Of a DNA stretch of 16,163 bases, positions 7,759 to 14,177 are shown one piece after another. Below the pieces are notes generated by a model, which did not search any database, had not been told where the DNA came from, and worked only from the letters and a program-made list of their open reading frames with translations. Origin of the DNA: Candidatus Limnocylindrales bacterium (GTDB lineage Bacteria > Chloroflexota > Limnocylindria > Limnocylindrales > CSP1-4); NCBI GenBank assembly GCA_030647575.1, contig JAUSJS010000363.1, forward strand, positions 1 through 16,163, read 5' to 3'. Both the position numbers and the translations under genes were made by a program. How positions within the stretch are numbered: position 1 is the first letter of the stretch; the number at the start of each line of letters is the position of its first letter.

Positions 7759-9067
7759 GCCGGCCACGACGCCCCAGCCGCTCGCGGACCGCCTTCGCGA
7801 GCGGGCGCTGAACCGCGGTCCTCGGGAGTGCGATTCGGCGGGCGCCGTTGAACCGCGCGTGTGCCTGGAGCGCGGCCACCAGCGCGTCCACGAACCCGTC
7901 CACACGGAGCGGCTCGAAGCCGTCCTCCCACCACTGCCCGACGACGCGCAGGACGCCCGTTCGGCGGTCGACCCGCGGCTCGATACGGCCGACCAACCGG
8001 TCGCCGTAGAGTACCGGCAGCACGTAATAGCCCCAGCGTCGCCTGGCCGCCGGGACATAGACCTCCCAGACGTAGTCGAAGCCGTAGAGCGAGCGCAGGA
8101 ACTCACGATCCCACACGAACGGGTCAAGCGGGGCGAGGAACGCGACGCCCGGCGCCCCATCCGAGGGGGCCTCCACCCGACCGCGGTCCTCCTCGGATTC
8201 GGGAGCGCGGGCCGCGTCGGCGAGCAGGTCGAGCTCCTCGGCGAGCACGAAGCGCTCGCCCCGGATCCCGTCGATCGCGACCGGGACGAGCCTCCCCGCC
8301 TCGACCAGCTCGGCGAGCAGCTCTCCGCGGGTCGGCACGTCCGGTCGGCCCGCTGACCGTCCGGCGGGCGCCGTCCCGTACCACAGCTCGGCACTCCCTG
8401 AGCGACCGAGGAGGCCGTGCGCCCGGTAGCGCGACAGCAGCTTGTGGCGACGCTGCTCGCGCTCGGGCGGCCGATCGGCCAGCAGGTTGGCGGGGAAGAG
8501 CCGTTCGACCAGGTCGTAGACGCGGCGGTTGCCGTCTCGCCGCGCCAGCCCGAGGACCCCGGCTTCCGCGAGCGCCTCGAGGATCGCCCGGACCTGGTTG
8601 GTCGGCCGCCAGTACCAGTCGATCGCAGCGCGGGGCTCGACGTCGGTGGCGGACAGCGGGCCGTCACGCCGGATCCGCTCGAGCAGCTCGTCGACCAGTG
8701 GGGCGTGGTCGCGAAACGCGGCCAGCCCGTGCTCATCGAGGTTCTGGTCCCAGGTGACGCGATACCAGGGCAGCTCGGCCGTGGGGAGCAGGGACAGGCC
8801 CTTGTTGTAGGCCTCGAACAGGCGGCGATCCCGGTAGAGCAGCCCGTCTGTCCAGGCCCGCTGGTAGTCGGAAATCCGGGCCGCGAGGACGAGGTCGTGA
8901 TTGCGTCCGGTCACGTCCAGCGGATCGAACTGGAGCGAGCCGAGACGCTCGACGACACGCAACACCGACGCTGGCTCAGATGGCAGGGCGCGCGGCGGCA
9001 GGAGCAAGTGGCGGGCGGCCATGAAGCGCCGCGCCGTCGCTCGGTCGAGCTGCTGGGGGGAAGCCAT
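7748..9067 (-). CDS. YcaQ/AlkZ-like winged-helix DNA glycosylase
   Basis: This 439-residue member of the HTH_42 (winged-helix, YcaQ/AZL) family has known members that excise alkylated bases or unhook interstrand crosslinks. The diagnostic N-terminal block is present: RLGSLQFDPLDV with Q46 and D48 forming the QxD motif that distinguishes YcaQ from the QxQ of AlkZ. It continues into GRNHDLVLAARISDY and the RRLFEAYNKGLSLLP segment. The middle contains winged-helix-like stretches (LSATDVEPR, LVERLFPANLL). The C-terminal third has the conserved LDPFVWDREFLRSLYGFDYVWE block. ATG 9067 is preferred over GTG-type starts up to 9118 because homologous-looking sequence starts there, although no good ribosome site is seen. 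A TACCAT -10-like hexamer lies 7 nt upstream, so leaderless initiation is possible. Crosslink repair is an inference from the motif; the substrate could differ. Confidence 0.88.
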   Translation of the reverse strand: MASPQQLDRATARRFMAARHLLLPPRALPSEPASVLRVVERLGSLQFDPLDVTGRNHDLVLAARISDYQRAWTDGLLYRDRRLFEAYNKGLSLLPTAELPWYRVTWDQNLDEHGLAAFRDHAPLVDELLERIRRDGPLSATDVEPRAAIDWYWRPTNQVRAILEALAEAGVLGLARRDGNRRVYDLVERLFPANLLADRPPEREQRRHKLLSRYRAHGLLGRSGSAELWYGTAPAGRSAGRPDVPTRGELLAELVEAGRLVPVAIDGIRGERFVLAEELDLLADAARAPESEEDRGRVEAPSDGAPGVAFLAPLDPFVWDREFLRSLYGFDYVWEVYVPAARRRWGYYVLPVLYGDRLVGRIEPRVDRRTGVLRVVGQWWEDGFEPLRVDGFVDALVAALQAHARFNGARRIALPRTAVQRPLAKAVRERLGRRGRLRP

Positions 9068-9215
9068 TTGCCCGATGGTACGGGAGCCGTTGCGGCGTCG
9101 CGAGACCGCCTTTGTCACGTTCCCGCCACGTCCTGCAAGGTCCGCGACGTGGCCCGGTTGGAAGGCTCGGGCGTATCCTTTGAGCCGTCACAAGTCGCAC
9201 GGCGGAGGCAATCCG

Positions 9216-9773
9216 ATGCCTGAGCTCACCGTCAAGGAGGTCCGTCTGCCGGAGCTCCATCTGCCCGAGATCAAGCGCGACGAAATCGTCCGCACGCTCT
9301 CCGGAGTCCATCTTCCCGAGGTCGACCTGGCGAAGGCGAGGCGGGCCAGGATCAGGGTCCCGGCCATGACCCTGACACGGTCCGACGTCGGCAAGCTGGT
9401 GGCGGCTGTCGGTGCCGTCGCCCGGTTCATGCGCCCCACGCCCAGCCGCGGACGCTGGCTGACTGGCCCGTTCGGTCGCCGCTCGCGCTCGCCAATCGCC
9501 CGGATCGTCCAGCCTCGACCGCGCCAATCGCGCTGGCCGATCGCCTTCGGCGCGATCATCGTTGCCGCCTTCTGCGCCTGGGCGCTGCTGCGCCGCCCGG
9601 CGTTTCGGCAGCGAGTCGACGAGGCGGCGCGACACGCTCGGGAGCGGTTCGACGAGCTGCGCGCCCGGGAGGTCCGTCCGGAAGGGGCCGCCGACGAGCC
9701 CATCGCTCCGAGCGCGACCGAGACGCTGGTCAGCGCGCATGTGGACACGGTGGTGGCCGCTACGACGATGTGA
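9216..9773 (+). CDS. Single-pass membrane protein with N-terminal LPE repeats
   Basis: This 185-residue protein matches no family I can name. The N-terminus has short repeats of the form (x)LPE(L/I/V): RLPEL (10-14), HLPEI (15-19) and HLPEV (32-36), set in alternating acidic and basic sequence. A basic region (about 71-106) comes next and one hydrophobic helix (about 107-125) follows. After the helix there is a charged helix (RQRVDEAARHARERFDELRA, 131-150) that could form a coiled coil. The tail is low-complexity and Ala/Thr/Glu-rich. The positive charge before the helix predicts the LPE part inside the cell. ATG 9216 is supported by GGAGG at 9204-9208, 7 nt upstream. It is divergent from the glycosylase gene and convergent with the SRPBCC gene. 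Its role is unknown; a membrane-anchored scaffold or stress protein is only a guess. Confidence 0.8.
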   Translation: MPELTVKEVRLPELHLPEIKRDEIVRTLSGVHLPEVDLAKARRARIRVPAMTLTRSDVGKLVAAVGAVARFMRPTPSRGRWLTGPFGRRSRSPIARIVQPRPRQSRWPIAFGAIIVAAFCAWALLRRPAFRQRVDEAARHARERFDELRAREVRPEGAADEPIAPSATETLVSAHVDTVVAATTM

Positions 9774-9837
9774 CCGATACTGCGCCGCCGGGAGGTGGGG
9801 AGGTCGGTGTTCGTCCCGCCAGCGTCGCCCCAGCCGA

Positions 9838-10290
9838 TCACGACCCGGACGTGGCCAGCCGTTCGAGCGTGGTCCGAAGGTCGTTGCCAAACCGTCGCGT
9901 GCCGATGATCTGCAGGATCAACCCGACGAGGCGGCCCCGCACGCTCGTCGCGATTCGCTCGGACACGACATCGACGTGGCAGCCTCCGCCGGGCCTCGGC
10001 GTGATCCGGTAGTCGATCGTGGTGCCCGCCTTGAAGTGCGGTGACTCGACGAGCCGCAGCTCAACGTTGCCGGGCTCCGACCAGTCGTAGTGCTCACGCG
10101 CCCAGATCCCGCCGAAGACGTCGGTCCCCTCGGTCACCTCGGCCCACGTGTCGCCAAGCTCGTGGAGCCGGTAGAACTTGGGGTCGAGGTTCGGCCACAG
10201 CTCCGGCCGTCGGTCGCTGAAGTCGGTCAGCGCCGCGATGAACTGCTCTGGCGCAACCCTGCCCTCCGCCTCGTAGTGGATCTTCGCCAT
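9838..10290 (-). CDS. SRPBCC (START/Bet v1-like) family protein
   Basis: This 150-residue protein has the layout of the SRPBCC helix-grip fold, which makes a hydrophobic pocket for lipids, polyketides or other ligands. It starts with a beta strand (KIHYEAEGRV), then a helix with APEQFIAALTDFSDRRPELWP. A run of beta strands follows (FYRLHELGDTWAEVTEG, WAREHYDWSEPGNVELRLVE, GTTIDYRITPRPGG, CHVDVVSERIA). It ends in a long C-terminal helix (GRLVGLILQIIGTRR to about residue 146). No catalytic residue can be assigned. ATG 10290 is chosen because AAGGAG (10295-10300) ends 4 nt before it and the fold begins there, even though the frame is open to 10611. An upstream -10-like TATGGT at 10371-10366 on this strand could be its promoter. 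It is probably a stand-alone gene. Confidence 0.88.
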   Translation of the reverse strand: MAKIHYEAEGRVAPEQFIAALTDFSDRRPELWPNLDPKFYRLHELGDTWAEVTEGTDVFGGIWAREHYDWSEPGNVELRLVESPHFKAGTTIDYRITPRPGGGCHVDVVSERIATSVRGRLVGLILQIIGTRRFGNDLRTTLERLATSGS

Positions 10291-10364
10291 CGTGCTCCTT
10301 CGCGCATTCTTGACCGTATGTCCTGCGAGCGCGCTCAGCGGGCGTGGTCGAGCGTGCACGTCGC

Positions 10365-10459
10365 GACCATAACCGACGTCCTGCGCCCGATCGGGTCGGA
10401 ATCCGGTGGATCCTGATCCCCAAGCCCAGTCCGACGGCTCTGCCATGTCGGTTATGGTC
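10365..10459. repeat. 13-bp perfect inverted repeat with two outward TATGGT elements
   Basis: GACCATAACCGAC (10365-10377) and its exact reverse complement GTCGGTTATGGTC (10447-10459) are separated by 69 nt. Each arm contains TATGGT, the same -10-like hexamer seen in the MMPL promoter. On the left arm it points toward the SRPBCC gene (minus), on the right arm rightward (plus). This lies in the 227-bp gap between the SRPBCC start and the Cys-rich gene stop. The arms could be twin operators for one regulator or matched divergent promoters. Neither arm has a recognisable -35 box. Confidence 0.6.
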
Positions 10460-10517
10460 ACCCGATGCACATGGCTCGTGCGTCGACGGGGTGCGACGCA
10501 GCGCCGCTCGACCGAGA

Positions 10518-10790
10518 TCAGCGCTCCTGTCTGACGATCAGCACGCTCCAGCCGATCAGGTCGCATCCGAGGTAGTGCGGCGCGCCCTCGCCCGGTGTGC
10601 AAGCCGGACAACCCCAGGGCGTGAGGCCGCCTTCATCGGGCACGAAGGCGACATCGCAGACGTTTTCGGACGGGTCGCAGTGGCGCCCGTGGCACGTGCA
10701 GGCGCAATAGACCCAATGCTCACAGGTGCAGCGTGCCGACGGTGATGCAGGCCGGATCACGCTTGATGGGAACGGGGTCGATGCGAACAT
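10518..10790 (-). CDS. Small cysteine-rich protein, probable metal binding
   Basis: This 90-residue protein carries ten cysteines: C21, C23, C29, C31, C33, C38, C45, C61, C64 and C76. Two groups stand out. The first is an alternating cluster (CTCEHW, then CACTCHGRHC) with interspersed histidines H25, H34 and H37. The second is C-x2-C-x7-H-x3-C (C61, C64, H72, C76), which resembles a zinc-ribbon ligand set. No signal peptide or membrane segment is visible, so the protein is probably cytoplasmic and a Zn or Fe-S site is plausible. The start is strongly supported: GAGGAG at 10797-10802 lies 6 nt before ATG 10790, although the frame is open to 10895. It belongs to no family I recognise. Long open frames on the opposite strand here lack both a ribosome site and a family pattern. 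It is divergent from the small gene at 10919. Confidence 0.72.
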   Translation of the reverse strand: MFASTPFPSSVIRPASPSARCTCEHWVYCACTCHGRHCDPSENVCDVAFVPDEGGLTPWGCPACTPGEGAPHYLGCDLIGWSVLIVRQER

Positions 10791-10903
10791 GTGGCTCTCC
10801 TCGCCGCGCCGCCAGTCCGCGGTCGTCGCGCGAGCCGGTGTTGTTCTCATTGTCCGCCTCGCGTCAAATCCGGTTACGCTCACGGGGGGACGCACGACAG
10901 CAC

Positions 10904-10912
10904 TGGTATGGT
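10904..10912 (+). promoter_or_regulatory. Extended -10 promoter for a leaderless transcript
   Basis: TGG-TATGGT is an extended -10 element (TGn plus a 4-of-6 hexamer). Its last base is 6 nt upstream of the GTG at 10919, so transcription would begin at or next to the start codon. No ribosome site precedes that codon. No good -35 is seen, which fits extended -10 promoters. Leaderless initiation is inferred from the spacing. Confidence 0.5.
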
Positions 10913-10918
10913 GGATCC

Positions 10919-11224
10919 GTGACCAGAAGGCACCAGCGGTTCGCCCTGCACGACGTGACCTTCGCAGGCGCGAGCCTGCCTTCCGCGACCATCGATTGCT
11001 GGGAGGACGCGGCCGGGCACGCGCAGTGGAGCGCCCGCGTGGTAACTCGGACCGGGCCGGACCTGGATGAGGGCGAACTGGCCGGACGGACGGCCGACGG
11101 TCGAGCGATCAGCGGCCACGTCCTGGTCGCGGGGCGTCAGGTCGGAGCCGGCGGCCGGCGCGAGACGCTCGTTGAGTTCCACGGCTCCGGTGACCTCCAC
11201 GGCATGGGCGAGCAGCCGGACTGA
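10919..11224 (+). CDS. Small hypothetical protein, probably leaderless
   Basis: This 101-residue protein of unrecognised family begins at GTG 10919 (MTRRHQRFALHDVTF). The sequence alternates hydrophobic and polar residues and is glycine-rich (SGHVLVAGRQVGAGGRRETLVEFHGSGDL), suggesting a small, mostly beta fold. It has one cysteine (C27), no signal peptide and no membrane helix. The frame is open further upstream to 10733, but an extended -10 element ends 6 nt before this GTG and the upstream part overlaps the divergent Cys-rich gene, so the short form is preferred. Its stop is 8 nt before the -35 box of the sufB promoter, so it is transcribed separately from the suf genes or reads into them. 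No function can be given. Confidence 0.65.
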   Translation: MTRRHQRFALHDVTFAGASLPSATIDCWEDAAGHAQWSARVVTRTGPDLDEGELAGRTADGRAISGHVLVAGRQVGAGGRRETLVEFHGSGDLHGMGEQPD

Positions 11225-11232
11225 GCGGGTCG

Positions 11233-11261
11233 TTGACGCTTCGGTGGTTAATCCCGATAAT
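11233..11261 (+). promoter_or_regulatory. sufBD promoter
   Basis: TTGACG (11233-11238, 5 of 6 to the -35 consensus) and GATAAT (11256-11261, 5 of 6 to the -10 consensus) are separated by exactly 17 nt. The predicted start is near 11268, giving a leader of about 75 nt before the sufB ATG at 11345. This is the best sigma70-type promoter in the window. GGAG at 11336-11339 serves as the sufB ribosome site. Confidence 0.72.
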
Positions 11262-11275
11262 CTGACTCGGAATTA
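11249..11275. promoter_or_regulatory. Operator-like inverted repeat over the sufBD -10 box
   Basis: TAATCCCGA (11249-11257) and TCGGAATTA (11267-11275) form a 9-bp inverted repeat with one mismatch across a 9-nt spacer that contains the end of the -10 box. suf operons are commonly controlled by Fe-S-sensing repressors (Rrf2/IscR or ArsR-type SufR). The CCCGA...TCGG spacing partly resembles Rrf2/IscR sites but lacks their inner ACT/AGT bases, so the regulator is not identified. A bound protein here would block polymerase. Confidence 0.6.
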
Positions 11276-11344
11276 GACCGAGCCTGGGATGGCCCGCTCG
11301 CGACGCCCGAACGGCGCCGACACGAACCAACGACCGGAGACCCG

Positions 11345-12748
11345 ATGACCGCCACCCGCGAGATCGTCACCGACCAGCGTGAGCAATTCGCCTTCCACGA
11401 CGACATCGCCTACCTGCGCGAGACCAAGCGCGGCTTGACCCGCGCCACGGTCGAGGAGATCAGCGGCTTCAAGGAGGAGCCGGACTGGATGCTCCAGTAC
11501 CGCCTCCGCGCCTACGAGCACTTCCTGAAGCGCCCGATTCCGACCTGGACGGACGGTCTCGACAAGATCGACTTCGACAAGATCGTCTACTACCGCAAGC
11601 CGTCCGAGCGGGAAGAGAAGTCGTGGGATGACGTCCCGGAGCAGATCAAGGCGACCTTCGAGAGGCTCGGCATCCCGGAGGCGGAGCGCAAGTTCCTGGC
11701 CGGCGTCGGCGCCCAGTACGACAGCGAGGTCGTCTACCACTCGGTCAAGGAAGAGCTGACCAAGCTGGGTGTCGTGTTCATGGGCACGGACCAGGCCCTC
11801 AAGGAATACCCGGAGATCTTCCGCAGGCACTTCGGAACGGTCGTGCCCGCAGAGGACAACAAGTTCTCCGCGCTGAACGCGGCGGTCTGGTCGGGCGGCT
11901 CGTTCGTCTACGTTCCGAAGGGCGTCGAGGTCCCGCTGCCGCTGCAGGCCTACTTCCGGATCAACGGCGAGAACACGGGACAGTTCGAGCGGACCCTGAT
12001 CGTCGTCGACGAGGGCGCCAAGGTTCACTACATCGAGGGCTGCACGGCCCCGATCTACGCGACCGAATCGCTCCACGTCGCGGTCGTCGAGGTCGTCGCC
12101 CTGCCGGGCTCCAAGGTCCGCTACACGACGATCCAGAACTGGTCGAACGACGTCTACAACCTGGTCACCAAGCGGGCCCACGCCTACGAAAACTCGACCG
12201 TCGAGTGGATCGACGCCAACACCGGCTCGCGCAAGACGGTCAAGTTCCCGGCTATCTACCTGCGTGGCGAGGGCGCCACGGCGGACATCATCAGCGTCGC
12301 CGTTGCCGGCAAGGGGCAGCACCAGGACACCGGCGCGAAGGCCGTCCACCTGGCCCCCAACACCCGCTCGCGGATCGTCTCGAAGTCCGTTTCCAAGGAC
12401 GGCGGCCGGGCGAGCTACCGCGGCCACCTCAAGGTCTCGCCGGGAGCCACGAACGTGGTCGCCAGCGTCCGCTGCGACGCGCTCATGCTCGACGACATCA
12501 GCCGCAGCGATACGTATCCTTACATCGACATCCAGGAAGACGACACCTCGATGACCCACGAGGCGACGGTCGGCAAGGTCAGTGCGGAGCAGGTCTTCTA
12601 CCTGATGAGCCGCGGCCTGACCGAGAACGAAGCGACGAATCTTATCGTCCAGGGCTTCCTGGAGGTCTTCACCAAGGAATTGCCGATGGAGTACGCCATC
12701 GAGTTCAATCGCCTCGTGAAGCTCGAGATGGAGGGGTCGCTCGGATGA
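11345..12748 (+). CDS. sufB: Fe-S cluster assembly scaffold SufB
   Basis: This 467-residue SufB is the beta-helix scaffold subunit of the SufBCD complex, on which nascent Fe-S clusters are built in the cytoplasm. The N-terminal helical part carries ISGFKEEPDWML and RPIPTW. The core has FVYVPKGVEVPLPLQAYFRI, then EGCTAPIYA with C233, corresponding to the sulfur-accepting cysteine of E. coli SufB (C254). The C-terminal end has C377 (SVRCDALML) and H405 (MTHEATVG), 28 residues apart as are E. coli C405 and H433, which are implicated in cluster assembly. The length is normal and no frame break is seen. The start is ATG 11345 with GGAG 5 nt upstream. The stop overlaps the sufD start by 4 nt (ATGA). 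It is driven by the promoter at 11233-11261 with a putative repressor site. sufC, sufS and sufU are not adjacent. Confidence 0.98.
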   Translation: MTATREIVTDQREQFAFHDDIAYLRETKRGLTRATVEEISGFKEEPDWMLQYRLRAYEHFLKRPIPTWTDGLDKIDFDKIVYYRKPSEREEKSWDDVPEQIKATFERLGIPEAERKFLAGVGAQYDSEVVYHSVKEELTKLGVVFMGTDQALKEYPEIFRRHFGTVVPAEDNKFSALNAAVWSGGSFVYVPKGVEVPLPLQAYFRINGENTGQFERTLIVVDEGAKVHYIEGCTAPIYATESLHVAVVEVVALPGSKVRYTTIQNWSNDVYNLVTKRAHAYENSTVEWIDANTGSRKTVKFPAIYLRGEGATADIISVAVAGKGQHQDTGAKAVHLAPNTRSRIVSKSVSKDGGRASYRGHLKVSPGATNVVASVRCDALMLDDISRSDTYPYIDIQEDDTSMTHEATVGKVSAEQVFYLMSRGLTENEATNLIVQGFLEVFTKELPMEYAIEFNRLVKLEMEGSLG

Positions 12749-14154
12749 CGGTCGCGTCACCGCGACCTCGCCCGGCTCGCCGGGTTGCGACCGATCTTCC
12801 GTTCAGCTTCGCCGACCGAGGTCTCGCCAAGGCGCTCGCCGCCGAGCGCTCCGAGCCCGACTGGCTGCGCGCCGAACGGATCGCCGCCCTCGAGGCCTTC
12901 GAGGCCCTCCCGCTCGAGCCGAACCAGCTCTACACGACCTACCTGGACCTGCGCAACGCCGAGCTCATGACTGCCCGGCCGTACCTGAAGACGGCGAGCG
13001 TGCCGAACGCGATCGCCTCGACCAAGCTTCCCGATGGCGTCGCCGGGCTGATCGATCTGCGCGAGGATGGCGTGGCCGGCCTGGTCCTGGAGCCCGCGGC
13101 GGTCGCGGCCGGGGTCATCCTCGAGACATTCGGTCAGGCCCTCGCCCGCGACCCGGACGGCCTCCGCACCCAGCTCGAGGGTGGCGCCGGACTCCCCGAC
13201 GATGACAAGCTGGCGGCACTCGTTCGTGGCTTCTGGAGCCAGGGCGTCCGGCTGCAGATTCCCGCCGGCGTCCGCCTGGAGCGGCCGATCGTGATCCGCT
13301 GGGCAGCCGGGATGCCGGATCGGGCGCTCATCGGGCGCACGATCATCACCGTGGGCGATGGCGCCGACGCCTCGATCGTGGAAGAGCTGACCGCCTCCGG
13401 CCCCGCCATCGCCTGCGCCGCCGGCGAGACCGTCCCACAGGCCCTCCTTGCCGGGACGCTCGAGGTCACCCTGGGGCGCGACGCGAAGCTGGCCGTCGCC
13501 AGCCTCCAGGAGCTTCCGGCTGGGACCATCGCGTTCCAGCATCGCCATGCGGTGATCGGCGAGGGCGCCTCGCTCCACTGGGCGCTCGCCCAGCTGGGTT
13601 CGCGGCTGGTCCGCAGCCGCGTCGACAACCGGCTCGAGGGCGACCGCAGCTCCGTGGAGCAGGTCGAGATCGTCTTCGGGGGCGAGGACCAGCTATTCGA
13701 CCTGACCTCCTACACGCGCCACATCGGCCGCGACACGACCGGCAACCTGCTGTCGAAGGGTGCGCTGCTGGACCGGGCACGCTCGTTCATGAAGGGGATG
13801 ATCGTGATCGATCGCAGCGCGGTCGGGACGGACAGCTTCCTCGGCGAGTTCGGGATGAACCTGTCGAAGGCGACCCGGTCCGTCGCGATCCCGTCGCTCG
13901 AGATCGACCAACCCGATTGCCGTCGCGCCGCCCACGCGAGCTCGGTCGGCCCGATCGACGAGAGCCAGCTGTTCTACCTCGAGAGCCGTGGGATCCCGCC
14001 CGACGAGGCCCGCAAGTTCATCGTGCTGGGTTTCCTGGAGCCCGTCGTCGCGCGAGTCCCACTCGCGTCGGCCCAGGACCGGCTGCGCGTGCTGCTGGAG
14101 GCCAAGTGGGACGCCGGGATCGGCGCTGGGGCAGGGAACGATGCGGCTGCCTGA
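12745..14154 (+). CDS. sufD: Fe-S cluster assembly protein SufD
   Basis: This 469-residue SufD is the paralogue that pairs with SufB in the SufBC2D scaffold and is needed for iron acquisition in known systems. Its divergent N-terminal helical region includes SEPDWLRAERIAALEAFEALP, and the beta-helix core includes VRLQIPAGVRLERPIV. The C-terminal block runs from DCRRAAHASSVG (C392, H397; the histidine aligns with the functionally important SufD histidine of E. coli, H360) to LFYLESRGIPPDEARKFIVLGF. ATG 12745 overlaps the sufB TGA as ATGA, with GGAGGGG at 12730-12736 (8 nt upstream), so translation is coupled. The frame is also open through sufB, but that part is a shadow. The gene ends 23 nt before the convergent histidine kinase, with no room for a third suf gene. 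Confidence 0.96.
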   Translation: MTVASPRPRPARRVATDLPFSFADRGLAKALAAERSEPDWLRAERIAALEAFEALPLEPNQLYTTYLDLRNAELMTARPYLKTASVPNAIASTKLPDGVAGLIDLREDGVAGLVLEPAAVAAGVILETFGQALARDPDGLRTQLEGGAGLPDDDKLAALVRGFWSQGVRLQIPAGVRLERPIVIRWAAGMPDRALIGRTIITVGDGADASIVEELTASGPAIACAAGETVPQALLAGTLEVTLGRDAKLAVASLQELPAGTIAFQHRHAVIGEGASLHWALAQLGSRLVRSRVDNRLEGDRSSVEQVEIVFGGEDQLFDLTSYTRHIGRDTTGNLLSKGALLDRARSFMKGMIVIDRSAVGTDSFLGEFGMNLSKATRSVAIPSLEIDQPDCRRAAHASSVGPIDESQLFYLESRGIPPDEARKFIVLGFLEPVVARVPLASAQDRLRVLLEAKWDAGIGAGAGNDAAA

Positions 14155-14177
14155 CGCCGCCGGGTGGACCCCACGCG

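Noticed and set aside
6973..8736. 587-codon open minus-strand frame
   Set aside because: It overlaps the CAP gene and the YcaQ-like gene, both clear, and its product is Ser/Arg-rich with no domain pattern.
10344..10745. 133-codon plus-strand frame opposite the Cys-rich gene
   Set aside because: No ribosome site, Arg/Ala-rich product, and the minus-strand reading has a strong ribosome site and an organised cysteine pattern.
12205..12744. Upstream extension of sufD through sufB
   Set aside because: The frame is open only because of GC content; the ATGA overlap and ribosome site fix the start at 12745.
11273..12760. 495-codon open minus-strand frame opposite sufB
   Set aside because: It is the complement-strand shadow of a highly conserved gene, with a V/D/L/R-rich composition and no motif.
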